Part shown: positions 49,039-58,381 of the stretch, one piece after another | Layout: each line of letters opens with the position of its first letter | How positions within the stretch are numbered: the stretch's first letter is position 1 | Origin: Pseudomonas sediminis | GTDB lineage: Bacteria > Pseudomonadota > Gammaproteobacteria > Pseudomonadales > Pseudomonadaceae | Direction of reading: 5' to 3' | Assembly: GCF_039555755.1 (NCBI RefSeq) | Contig: NZ_CP154631.1 | Span: 4,551,909 to 4,615,908 of the forward strand | DNA length: 64,000 nucleotides | The notes under the pieces: generated by a model | Databases searched by the model: none | What the model was told of the DNA's origin: nothing | The model's input: the letters and a program-made list of their open reading frames with translations, nothing else | Program-made: the position numbers and the translations under genes

Positions 49039-50976
49039 ATGCATTTCTTCCGTAGCCGACTGACCCTCGCCCTCCTCGCCGCCGGCCTGGCCACCGCACC
49101 GCTGCCCCTGCTCGCGCAGATCCAGCAGGTGCCGGCCAGCGCCAACCAGCAGGAAGAAAGCTGGACCATCAACCTCAAGGGCGCGGACATCCGCGAGTTC
49201 GTCGACCAGATCGCCAGCATCACCGGGCAGACGTTCGTCGTCGACCCACGCGTGAAAGGCCAGGTCAACGTGGTGTCGAGCACGCCGCTGGGGCTGTCCG
49301 AGGTCTACCAGCTGTTCCTCTCGGTCATGGCCACCCACGGTTTCAGCGTGCTGACCCAAGGCGACCAGGCGCGCATCGTGCCCAACGCCGAGGCCAAGGC
49401 TGAAGCCGATGCCGGCCGTCCGGCGCCGGATCGCCTGGAAACCCGCCTGATCCAGGTGCAGCACGCGCCCGTGGCGGAGCTGATCCCGCTGATTCGCCCG
49501 CTGGTGCCGCAATACGGCCACCTGGCCGCCGTCACCTCGGCCAACGCGCTGATCATCAGCGACCGCAGCGCCAACATCGCCCGCATCGAAGACCTGATGC
49601 GCCAGCTCGACCAGAGCGGCGCGCAGGACTTCAGTGTGGTCACCCTGCAGAACGCCTGGGTGATGGACGCAGCCGAGGTGCTCAACACCGCCATCGCCCG
49701 TGGCCAGGCCAAGGGAACCAGCGCTACCCAGGTGGTGGCCGATGCGCGCACCAACCGCTTGATCCTGCTCGGCCCGCCGGACGCCCGCGCCAAGCTCGCC
49801 GACCTCGCCCGGTCACTGGATACGCCCACCAGCCGCTCGGCCAACACACGGGTGATTCGCCTGCGTCACAACGACGCCAAGTCCCTGGCCGAAACCCTCG
49901 GAGAAATCTCCGAAGGCCTGAAGAACCAGCAGAACGGCGAAACCACCGGCAAGCAGTCGAACATCCTCATCCGCGCCGACGAGAGCCTCAACGCCCTGGT
50001 GCTGCTGGCCGAACCAGACCTGGTGGCCACTCTCGAAGACATCGTGCGTCAGCTCGATGTACCGCGTGCGCAGGTGATGGTCGAGGCGGCCATCGTCGAG
50101 ATTTCCGGCGACATCACCGATGCTGTCGGCGTGCAGTGGGCAGTAGACGCACGCGGCAGTACCGGTGGCCTGGGTGGAGTGAATTTCGGTGGCACCGGCC
50201 TGTCGGTCGGCACCGTGCTGCAGATTCTGCAGGATGGCGAAATTCCCGACGGCACCACCCTGCCCGACGGCGCCATCATCGGCATCGGCAGCGACCGCTT
50301 CGGCGCGCTGATCACTGCTTTGTCGGCCAACAGCAAGAGCAACCTGCTGTCCACGCCGAGCCTGCTGACCCTGGACAACCAGAAGGCGGAAATCCTCGTC
50401 GGCCAGAACGTGCCGTTCCAGACCGGCTCTTACACCACCGACGCCTCCGGTGCCGGCAACCCCTTCACCACCATCGAGCGCCAGGACATCGGCGTTACCC
50501 TCAAGGTCACGCCGCACATCAATGAAGGCGCCACCCTGCGCCTGGAGATCGAGCAGGAAATCTCCTCCCTCGCTCCCAGCACCGGGCTCAACGCCCAGGC
50601 GGTCGACCTGGTGACCAACAAGCGCTCGATCAAGAGCACCATCCTCGCCGACGACGGCCAGGTGATCGTGCTCGGTGGCCTGATTCAGGACGACGTCACC
50701 CAGGCCACCTCCAAGGTCCCGCTGCTCGGTGACATTCCGCTGATTGGCGGGCTGTTCCGCTCGACCCGTGACTCGCACATCAAGCGCAACCTGATGGTGT
50801 TCCTGCGGCCCACCGTGGTACGTGACGGCGCCGGCCTGGCTGCGCTGTCCGGCAAGAAGTACAGCGACATCCGCATCCTCGGCGATGGCAGCAACGGCCG
50901 TCCAAGCATCCTGCCCAGCACCCCGGACCAGCTGTTCGACGGCCAAGGCGCACCGGCGGTGGATTTGCGAGAGTAA
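49039..50976 (+). CDS. gspD: Type II secretion secretin GspD (XcpQ)
   Basis: A 645-residue outer-membrane secretin. A signal peptide (MHFFRSRLTLALLAAGLATAPLPLLAQ) is followed by N0 (WTINLKGADIREFVDQIASITGQTFVVDP), N1-N3 domains to about residue 350, and the secretin barrel with VPFQTGSYTTDASG and LVTNKRSIKSTILADDGQVIVLGGL. The C terminus is short. It forms the export pore and lies 5 bp after gspC, so the two form one unit. Confidence 0.95.
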   Translation: MHFFRSRLTLALLAAGLATAPLPLLAQIQQVPASANQQEESWTINLKGADIREFVDQIASITGQTFVVDPRVKGQVNVVSSTPLGLSEVYQLFLSVMATHGFSVLTQGDQARIVPNAEAKAEADAGRPAPDRLETRLIQVQHAPVAELIPLIRPLVPQYGHLAAVTSANALIISDRSANIARIEDLMRQLDQSGAQDFSVVTLQNAWVMDAAEVLNTAIARGQAKGTSATQVVADARTNRLILLGPPDARAKLADLARSLDTPTSRSANTRVIRLRHNDAKSLAETLGEISEGLKNQQNGETTGKQSNILIRADESLNALVLLAEPDLVATLEDIVRQLDVPRAQVMVEAAIVEISGDITDAVGVQWAVDARGSTGGLGGVNFGGTGLSVGTVLQILQDGEIPDGTTLPDGAIIGIGSDRFGALITALSANSKSNLLSTPSLLTLDNQKAEILVGQNVPFQTGSYTTDASGAGNPFTTIERQDIGVTLKVTPHINEGATLRLEIEQEISSLAPSTGLNAQAVDLVTNKRSIKSTILADDGQVIVLGGLIQDDVTQATSKVPLLGDIPLIGGLFRSTRDSHIKRNLMVFLRPTVVRDGAGLAALSGKKYSDIRILGDGSNGRPSILPSTPDQLFDGQGAPAVDLRE

Positions 50977-51022
50977 AGATCGGGCGCTGGGTGCAACACG
51001 CTGAATCGTGGAGCGCCACAAA

Positions 51023-51083
51023 CTGTGGGAGGCGCCTTAGCGGCGACGATCTCTGCACTAGTCGCGGCTAAAGCCCCTCCCAC
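51023..51083. repeat. REP pair (type GTGGGAGGCGC) between gspD and the amidase gene
   Basis: CTGTGGGAGGCGCCTTAGCGGCGA and, inverted, GTCGCGGCTAAAGCCCCTCCCAC. It lies between two convergent genes and probably acts as their shared 3' end; no classical terminator is seen. Confidence 0.8.
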
Positions 51084-51101
51084 GGGGGCCGCTGGGTCAC
51101 C

Positions 51102-52802
51102 TCACAACGCTGGCGTACGCGGTGGCACCAGGCGTTTGCTGCCGGTCGCCTCATAGGCTGCCGCCAGTTGCAGCAACACCGAGTCGTCATAGGCACGGCC
51201 GGCGAAAGTCAGGCCCACTGGCATGCCGATATCGGCCATCACGCCCATCGGCACGGTGACGGTCGGCACGCCCAGGTGACGGATCGCCAGGTTGCCGTTG
51301 GCCACCCACACACCGTTGCTCCAGGCAATATCGGCGGAGGCCGGGTTCACATCGGCATCCGCCGGGCCAACGTCGGCCACGGTGGGGAACAGCACAGCGT
51401 CCAGCCCCAGTTGATCCATCCAATCTTCCAGATCGATCTTGCGAGTGTGCTCCAGGCCGCGCAGGCCGTCGGGCAGCGTGGCGATCTGGTCCCAAGGTTT
51501 GATGCCGCGCTTGGCCATGTTGACGTATTCGTCCATGCCCGCCGCCAGATCGCCCTCGCGATTCGGCAGCGTGCCGGGGTCGTGCGGGAAGATCTGCGGG
51601 CCATCGACATCGGCTAAACGATTGAGCTTGGGATCGCCATTGGCCTGCAGGAAATCGTCGAAGGCCCAGCCACTCAGTTCCCACAGCTCATCGTGCAGGA
51701 ACTCTGGCGTGACAATGCCGCGATTGAACACGGTCGGCGCACCGGGGCGATCCCCCTCGCAGTTGGACACCAGCGGGAAGTCGACTTCCACCACCTCGGC
51801 GCCGGCCACTTCCAGCGCCTGGCGCGCTGCTTCCCACAGGGCGATCACCGTCGGCCGGGTGTGAATGCGCTGGCCGGTCGGGCCACCGATGCCCGGGTTC
51901 TCGCTGGTGCCGGCGGCTTCGTCCTTGTTGATGAACATCTTCGGCACACCCAGGCGCTTGCCCTTGAGCGTATCGGCCTTGGCCGCCAGCGCCAGGTAGG
52001 ACGCGGGACGCACCTCGGAGGCTTTCGGGATCGGCACCCAGGGCTGCAAACGCCACAGGTCGCCACGGCTGTCGGCATCGTCGGCCACCACCACATCGAG
52101 CACTTCCAGCAGATCGGCCATGGTCCGGGCGTAAGGCACGACCACGTCCATGGTCGGTGTCAGCGGCCAGTTGCCGCGTACCGAGATCACCCCGCGCGAC
52201 GGCGTGTAGGCGCACAGGCCGTTGTTCGACGCCGGACCACGCCCGCTAGACCAGGTTTCCTCGGCCAGGCCGAAGGCGGAGAAGCTGGCAGCGGTCGCCG
52301 TGCCGGCGCCGTTGGACGAGCCCGAGGCGAACGGCGCCGTCAGGTAATCGGCGTTGTACGGGCTTTCGGCACGGCCATAGACGCCGCGCTGTATGCCGCC
52401 ATTGGCCATCGGCGGCATGTTGGTCTTGCCCAGGCAGATGGCGCCGGCCGCGCGCAGGCGCTCGACGGTGAAGGCATCACGCTGCGCCACCAGATCCTTG
52501 AACGCCGGGCTGCCAGAGGCCGCCGTCAGGCCCTTGACCAGGTAGCTGTCCTTGGCGGTGTAGGGAATGCCATCGAGCGGGCTCAGCGTCTCGCCGCGAG
52601 CGCGGCGTGCATCGGAGGCCTCGGCCTCTTTCAGTGCATCGGGGTTGCGCACCACCACCGCGTTGAGCCGGGTCGGCGTGTCCACGCCGTCATAGGCGTC
52701 GATACGTGCCAGGTAGGCCTTGACCAGTTCGACCGCCGTGGTGCGGCCGGACTCCAGCGCGGCGCGCAGCTCGGCAATGGAAACTTCGGTTACCTCGATC
52801 AT
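51102..52802 (-). CDS. Amidase (amidase-signature family)
   Basis: A 566-residue cytoplasmic amidase. The Ser-Ser-Lys triad can be placed: Lys in IPYTAKDSYLVKG, cis-Ser in ASGSSNGAGTATAA and the nucleophile Ser in ETWSSGRGPASNN, where the usual DTGGSIRxPA is replaced. This matches a subgroup with the segment YTPSRGVISVRGNWPL. The substrate is unknown. The start MIEVTEVSIAELRAALESG was chosen on the family N terminus. Confidence 0.88.
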   Translation of the reverse strand: MIEVTEVSIAELRAALESGRTTAVELVKAYLARIDAYDGVDTPTRLNAVVVRNPDALKEAEASDARRARGETLSPLDGIPYTAKDSYLVKGLTAASGSPAFKDLVAQRDAFTVERLRAAGAICLGKTNMPPMANGGIQRGVYGRAESPYNADYLTAPFASGSSNGAGTATAASFSAFGLAEETWSSGRGPASNNGLCAYTPSRGVISVRGNWPLTPTMDVVVPYARTMADLLEVLDVVVADDADSRGDLWRLQPWVPIPKASEVRPASYLALAAKADTLKGKRLGVPKMFINKDEAAGTSENPGIGGPTGQRIHTRPTVIALWEAARQALEVAGAEVVEVDFPLVSNCEGDRPGAPTVFNRGIVTPEFLHDELWELSGWAFDDFLQANGDPKLNRLADVDGPQIFPHDPGTLPNREGDLAAGMDEYVNMAKRGIKPWDQIATLPDGLRGLEHTRKIDLEDWMDQLGLDAVLFPTVADVGPADADVNPASADIAWSNGVWVANGNLAIRHLGVPTVTVPMGVMADIGMPVGLTFAGRAYDDSVLLQLAAAYEATGSKRLVPPRTPAL

Positions 52803-53017
52803 GGTGTCATCACTCGCAGATAGCGGGCCGCGTCTACGGCCACGGATACGAAAACAGCGTGTGCACGGCCGACGCTCATGGGCAGATTCAGTCATGCAAC
52901 CATGTGCCCGATGATACATCCCACCAGGCCTTCGCAGCAGCCCGCGCCAATGGCCAGGACGCGAGCCAGCCATTACAGTCTCGCCACCGATTACGCTGCA
53001 TTGGGCAGAACAGGCTT

Positions 53018-53383
53018 ATGACCCGCGAAGAACGCATTCATCTGTGGTCGGCGCTGTCGGACGTATTCGTCGACACCGAAGTCGACTACGGATACATCGC
53101 CCGCCAGGTGGCAGGTTTCGACCGCGCCACAGTACAAGCCGCCTTCTACCAGGACGTCGCGCCTGCGTGCTACTCCAACATGCTCGCGCCCACCCCACCG
53201 ATCTGGACAGGCTTCGACAGCGCCTCGCTCAGCGCAACCATCGAGCAAACCCAGGCGGCGCGACAGAGCTCCACCCTGCGCCGCCTGCGCGACCGACTCT
53301 TCATCGCCTACCTGCGCCGCGCCCTGAAAACGGAATGGGCGAAGATCGAGCAGGAGCTGGATCGCAGCCTTACAAAACCGTAG
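53018..53383 (+). CDS. DUF7079-like hypothetical protein
   Basis: A 121-residue protein, MTREERIHLWSALSDVFVDTEVDYGYIARQVAGFD, then APTPPIWTGFDSASL and a basic helical end. It resembles a family of unknown function widespread in Pseudomonas. The last three bases (TAG) belong to the REP that follows, so the insertion of that element fixed the C terminus. Confidence 0.65.
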   Translation: MTREERIHLWSALSDVFVDTEVDYGYIARQVAGFDRATVQAAFYQDVAPACYSNMLAPTPPIWTGFDSASLSATIEQTQAARQSSTLRRLRDRLFIAYLRRALKTEWAKIEQELDRSLTKP

Positions 53384-53437
53384 GAGCTCGCTGGCGGGCG
53401 ATGCTCTTCTCAGGATCGCCCGCCAGCGGACTCCTAC
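53380..53437. repeat. REP-like inverted repeat after the DUF7079-like gene
   Basis: GTAGGAGCTCGCTGGCGGGCGAT pairs with ATCGCCCGCCAGCGGACTCCTAC across a 12-base loop. It supplies the TAG stop of the gene before it. Confidence 0.8.
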
Positions 53438-53494
53438 AGAATAAGCCACCTGCTATGTTCTCAGTCCCTGCACACGAAACAGGAGAACATCGCC

Positions 53495-53884
53495 ATGCCC
53501 AACCTCACCGGCGGCTGCCTCTGCGGCCAGGTGCGTTTCGAAACCAGCGGCCAGCCTTATCGGGTCGGCGTGTGCCACTGCATGGATTGCCGCAAACACC
53601 ACGGCGCCCTCTTCCACACCTCGGCGATATTCCCGCAGGACGCGGTGACGGTAGAGGGCGAAACCGGCCAGTACGCCGGCCGCCACTTCTGCCCGCGCTG
53701 CGGCTCGCCGGTGTTCGCGCGCTCGGGGGATGAAGTCGAAGTGAACGTCGGCTCGCTGGATGAACCGAACCAGTTCACCCCCACCTACGAGCTCTGGACC
53801 ATCCGCCGCGAAGCCTGGCTACCACCCTTACCCTTTGACCGCCACTACCCACGCGACCGCGACAGCAGCACACGCCACGAGTAG
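53495..53884 (+). CDS. GFA-family zinc protein (glutathione-dependent formaldehyde-activating enzyme-like)
   Basis: A 129-residue GFA/CENP-V domain protein. It has GGCLCGQVRFE, CHCMDCRKHHGALF and HFCPRCGSPVF, the cysteine sets that hold two zinc ions. The family includes Gfa, which joins glutathione and formaldehyde, but most members have no proven activity. It is followed within 10 bp by a convergent gene. Confidence 0.88.
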   Translation: MPNLTGGCLCGQVRFETSGQPYRVGVCHCMDCRKHHGALFHTSAIFPQDAVTVEGETGQYAGRHFCPRCGSPVFARSGDEVEVNVGSLDEPNQFTPTYELWTIRREAWLPPLPFDRHYPRDRDSSTRHE

Positions 53885-53890
53885 AGCCAC

Positions 53891-54595
53891 TCAAGCATCG
53901 GCTTCTCGCCGGCTTACCCAGCCGTGCATCAGCCCGGCCTGGAAGAACTGCACCGGCGCCTCGAAACCAGCGGCCTGGATGATGCCCGCCACCTGCTGCG
54001 CCGGTAGCACCGCCACATCGCGAGCGTAGGCTGCACGCACACGCTCCAGCATCTGCGCATCGACCCCGGCCGCTGACATCAACGTCATCCAGCCTGGCAG
54101 CAATACCTCATAGGCCGGCGACTGGATATCCGCTGCCAGGTCGACACTGGCCAGTAGCCCGACGGGTTTCAGGCGCTGTGCGATCTGGCCGAAGAACCCG
54201 GTACGCACCGCGGGTTCGAGTAGGAACTGCGACACCAGAAAACAGGTAGCGCCGTCATAGACCGCCCCAGGCGCCAGCGTATCCAGATAGCCCTCGTGAA
54301 AGTCGCAGCGCTGGGCAAAGCCGCCGTGCTCCGCGCGCTGACGGCATACCTCGAGCATCGCCCCGGACGGGTCGAGCGCGGTGAATCGCCAGCCCGGAAA
54401 GCGCTCGGCCAGGTGCGCGATTTCCGCCCCCGTGCCGGTGCCCACGCACAGTATCCGCGCGTCGGCCGGCAGGTCGATGAACAGCGCATCGAGCAGCAAA
54501 TACAGCGTCTCACGAATCGGCGCCATCCCCGCCCATTGCTTGTCGTAGCCCGCTGCCTGCTGATCGAACAGCGCCTTGATTTCCTCGTCACGCAT
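53891..54595 (-). CDS. Class I SAM-dependent methyltransferase
   Basis: A 234-residue methyltransferase. Motif I is ILCVGTGTGAEIAHLAERFPG, then FTALDPSGAMLEVCRQRA, and HEGYLDTL for the third motif. The substrate is unknown; the overall pattern suggests a small-molecule methylase. The start MRDEEIKALFDQQAAGYDKQW has GGAGG seven bases upstream; a second ATG two codons earlier is too close to that site. Confidence 0.85.
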   Translation of the reverse strand: MRDEEIKALFDQQAAGYDKQWAGMAPIRETLYLLLDALFIDLPADARILCVGTGTGAEIAHLAERFPGWRFTALDPSGAMLEVCRQRAEHGGFAQRCDFHEGYLDTLAPGAVYDGATCFLVSQFLLEPAVRTGFFGQIAQRLKPVGLLASVDLAADIQSPAYEVLLPGWMTLMSAAGVDAQMLERVRAAYARDVAVLPAQQVAGIIQAAGFEAPVQFFQAGLMHGWVSRREADA

Positions 54596-54727
54596 GACCA
54601 TGCCTCCGTCTCGAATGATCCCCTCACGCCTTCCAGTATCCCAGAGCTGTCAATCCCCCCAGCGCGCGACTACAAGCCCAATCCAACTTTGTGGGCACTT
54701 TGCCAGAACATCAGGGGACTAAGTGGC

Positions 54728-55813
54728 ATGTCCCTTCCAAGCAAACCCAATATGCAGAGCCCGACCTTCGAACAGAAAGCCTTCATCCTCCTGCTCGTAC
54801 TGGTGACCATCGCCTTCTTCTGGATACTGCTGCCGTTCTACGGCGCGGTGTTCTGGGCCATGGTCCTGGCCGTGGTGTTCGCACCGTTGCAGGAGCGCCT
54901 GCTGCGGCGCACTGGCGGCAGAGGCAACCTGGCCGCCCTGCTGACGCTGATCATCTGCTTGCTGGTGGCGATTCTGCCGGTGATCTTCATCACCTCCGCC
55001 GTGGTGGCCGAAGGCACCGCCCTGTACCAGAAGCTCGAATCGGGCGAGCTGGATACCGGCGCCTACGTCACCAGCTTCATCCAGATGCTGCCGCCGTCGA
55101 TCCAGGAACAGCTCGACCGCGTCGGCATAAGCAACCTCGAAGGCCTGCGCGAACAGATCTCCAAGGGCGCCATGGCCGGCAGCCAATACCTGGCGACCAA
55201 GGTGTTCGCCATCGGCCAGGGCACCTTCGAGTTCTTCATCGGCTTCTTCGTGATGCTCTACCTGCTGTTCTTCCTGCTGCGTGACGGCAAGGATCTGGTG
55301 CATAGAATCCGAGGCGCCATCCCGCTGGCCGACACCACCAAACGCCGCCTGCAGATCAAATTCACCCGCGTGGTGCGCGCCACGGTGAAAGGCAACGTGG
55401 TGGTCGCTGCCGTACAGGGCGCGCTCGGTGGCTTCATCTTCTGGGCGCTGGGCCTCTATAGCCCACTGCTGTGGGGCGTGCTGATGGCGTTTCTATCACT
55501 GCTGCCGGCAGCCGGTGCTGGCATCATCTGGGCACCGGTGGCCATCTACCTGATGCTTAGTGGCAGCATGGTGCAAGGCATCATCCTCACCGCCTTCGGC
55601 GTGCTAGTGATCGGTCTGGTGGACAACATCCTGCGCCCCATTCTGGTCGGCAAGGACACCCGCATGCCCGACTACCTGATCCTCATCTCCACCCTCGGCG
55701 GTCTCTCGCTGCTGGGCCTCAACGGCTTCGTGATCGGCCCGCTGGTGGCGGCGCTGTTCGTGGCCAGCTGGAACCTGTTCGGGGCGAAGAAGAAGGTCAG
55801 GTTGCCGGCGTGA
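54728..55813 (+). CDS. AI-2E-family permease
   Basis: A 361-residue membrane protein with about eight helices. It shows GAVFWAMVLAVVFAPLQERLL and a long periplasmic stretch (about residues 90-150), then GVLMAFLSLLPAAGAGIIWAPVAIYLM and GLVDNILRPILVGKDTRMPDYLILIS, the conserved family end. Members include TqsA-like exporters and Na+/H+ antiporters; the role here is open. ATG at 54752 is an alternative start. Confidence 0.88.
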   Translation: MSLPSKPNMQSPTFEQKAFILLLVLVTIAFFWILLPFYGAVFWAMVLAVVFAPLQERLLRRTGGRGNLAALLTLIICLLVAILPVIFITSAVVAEGTALYQKLESGELDTGAYVTSFIQMLPPSIQEQLDRVGISNLEGLREQISKGAMAGSQYLATKVFAIGQGTFEFFIGFFVMLYLLFFLLRDGKDLVHRIRGAIPLADTTKRRLQIKFTRVVRATVKGNVVVAAVQGALGGFIFWALGLYSPLLWGVLMAFLSLLPAAGAGIIWAPVAIYLMLSGSMVQGIILTAFGVLVIGLVDNILRPILVGKDTRMPDYLILISTLGGLSLLGLNGFVIGPLVAALFVASWNLFGAKKKVRLPA

Positions 55814-55814
55814 A

Positions 55815-55841
55815 TCGAGCCCGGTTCATTCCGGGGCTCGA
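55815..55841 (+). terminator. Hairpin after the AI-2E permease gene
   Basis: TCGAGCCCGG and CCGGGGCTCGA pair across TTCATT with one bulged base, two bases after the stop. No T run follows, so it may be a processing or stability element. Confidence 0.5.
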
Positions 55842-56575
55842 ACCCAGAAGGCAATGCGGCAGTTCGCCCTGGCGCGTATTAAGCAAGGTGGTGATAAAAG
55901 ACCGAGACGCCACTTTGCTATGTCGGCGTATCTGGCTGAGCGCTTCTCAAGCAACGCGCGTGTCGAGCGGATGGAGGGGCTTTCTCATTATTCCTGCCTG
56001 TATGCCGCAGCGCCCAGGATTAATCCCGTGACAGGGGGTGGCAATCCAAGCGCTAGCCTCTGTTCGAAAAGGTGATGCTGCGTTAGAAACAGACAGAGCG
56101 CCAACCCGGTCGAATGCCCATTTACAGTACGTAAACTCGAGCGCGAGCCCTCTCCGTTCTGCGCCTTTTTTTGCCTGGCTCGACACTTATTCGACGACTT
56201 TCCATGCATATACCAGCACGGCGGAGCGCTTCGGCCACTTCAGCTAGCGTAAGATCATCTTTGCCTTATGCACTAACGAATACATCGTTGCCCTGCGCAG
56301 AGCACTGGCGTACGTCAACCTGCGGTAGTTTGCCAAAGACGAAGTAGAGCTGTACGCCGAACGTATCTGCGACAAACAGCCGCTAGCCTGCACGCTCGGA
56401 TTAACGCCCTGCTATGAGTAGAGGTACTCTTTACCAGCTGCGCAGGTTTGACCCCGGAATCAAAGGCTACGCGTCTGCCTATACTGGTTGCAGCGACCTG
56501 AGCAGCATCGCGCCATTGATCGCCTGCGCGCGGGATGAGGCACATAGACCCGGATTGTCGAACGACTGGTAAGCC
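55842..56575. other. 734 bp region without a recognisable gene
   Basis: Only short, low-quality frames are present on both strands. The AT content is higher than in the neighbourhood and stops are frequent, which suggests decayed coding sequence or an insertion remnant. No tRNA, IS end or CRISPR repeat is seen. The last 100 bp should hold the promoter of the gene at 56576. Confidence 0.45.
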
Positions 56576-58216
56576 ATGCCGATCAGCACTGTACCTCACA
56601 AGCGCTTCACTACTTATCTCTACACCATGCTCGGCGTCGTGCTGCTGCTCGGCCTGGCTTTCGTAGTGCTTTTACGCGAACAACTCCGGTATCAGGAACC
56701 TATCCAGCAACGCGAGCTGTCCCTGCATCTGGCCGAGGAACTGCGCCAATCGTCGACAGACCTGGCACGTCTGGTGCGTAGTTATGTGATCACGGGCGAT
56801 ATTCACTATCGCGAATACTTCGACAGTGTCGTGGCCATTCGTGATGGCCTACAACCACGTCCTGCCGACTACCACCTAGCCTATTGGGAACTGAAAGTCC
56901 TGGAAAACAATGGCTTTATGCCAGCCCGCAAGGAAACGGGAGAAACCATCGCCCTGCTCGAGCTGATGCGCCGAACCGGTTTTACCGAAGTAGAGCTGAG
57001 CAAACTGGTGGAAGCCAAGCGGCATTCAGATGAGCTAGTCGCGATCGAGAGGCAGGCCATGCAGCTGGCTGATCGCGAACCACGCCAACCGAGCAACCGG
57101 GATAAAGCCCTGTGGATGCTGGCCGACTATAACTTCATCGAGCTCAAAGCGAAGGTTATGCAGCCGATCATCGACGCTCAGCAAATGGTCATCTCACGCA
57201 CACAAAATGCGGTAGACATAGCCAAGCAGCGCCTGTCTATCGCGACCTCTTTCCTGTTCGTCATGAGCGGTACACTGGTGCTGCTCATTCTGCTGCTGGG
57301 CAGGGAGATTCGACGCCTGATCGGCTGCTCGGTGCAGGACCTGCAAAGCACCCTGACCCGCCTCGGTCAGGGTGATTTTCTGACGCCCATCAAAGCACAG
57401 GACCAGAACAGCGTACTTGGCTGGATCGCGCACACCCAGCGTCAACTGGCCTCGCTCAACCTCAAGCATTTCAAGGCCATCATCGAGTCTTCCGATGACG
57501 CCATCATCAGTAAGAACACAGAAAGCATCATCGCCAGTTGGAATACAGGGGCGGAACGCATGTTCGGTTACAACGCCGAAGATATGATCGGCACCTCCAT
57601 TCGTCGCCTGATCCCGCAGGAGCGAGAGCTGGAGGAAGACGAGATTCTCGAGAAAATCACTCGTGGCCAGAAGGTTGAGCACTTTCATACCCAACGCCTG
57701 CATCGCGACGGTCATTTGATCGACCTGTCCGTGAGCATTTCTCCGATCTATAACGAACATGGCCATGTGATCGGCGCATCGAAGATCGCCCGCGACATCT
57801 CACGTGCCAAAGCGGCGGAAGCCGAAATTCATCGTCTGGCGTTTTACGACACGCTCGGCCATGAAGCGGGCGACACGCTGCTCGAAGAAGTCGCCAGACG
57901 CTTGCTGGAAGCCGTGCGCAAAACCGATATAGCGGCGCGCCTGGGAGGCGATGAGTTCGTCCTGCTGATCAACCTGCACCAATTGCCGCAAGCCAGCACG
58001 CAATGACTGCGCACAGTGGTGGAAAAACTCAGAAAGAGCATCGCGTCCCCCTACTCGATCCAGGGCACCTCGCACACCTGCACCACCAGTATCGGTGGCG
58101 TAATCTACAGCGGCCAGGATTGCTCGGCGGTGACGCTGCTAAGCCAAGCCGATCATGCGATGTATCAGGCCAAGCGCAAGGGTAAGAACCAGTTCTATCT
58201 CTATGATGGCAACTGA
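56576..58216 (+). pseudogene. Membrane PAS-GGDEF diguanylate cyclase, decayed
   Basis: An N-terminal helix (MLGVVLLLGLAFVVLL), a periplasmic sensor of about 200 residues, a second helix (IATSFLFVMSGTLVLLILLLG), a linker and a PAS domain (FKAIIESSDDAIISKNTESIIASWNTGAERMFGYN) are present. The GGDEF domain is damaged twice. LAFYDTL runs directly into GHEAGDTLLEEVARR, losing the TGLPNR and metal-site FLDLD segments. In addition, TGA at 58004-58006 interrupts the frame before the last 70 residues, which continue in phase to 58216. RLGGDEFVLL survives. A product up to 58006 could still sense signals but should not make c-di-GMP. Confidence 0.85.
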
Positions 58217-58381
58217 TGTTGCGAGCTTTATGAATTTGCGTTGATGTTAAATGGGCCGGCGCCCCAAATTACCTACCTGCGCTGTAGTGAGGCGTGCGGG
58301 GGTGTTGGCATCACGACTGCCATCATCTGCACATCCATGATCCTCGAACGCATGTTCAGCGACAGCCTGAGCCAGCCCGCG

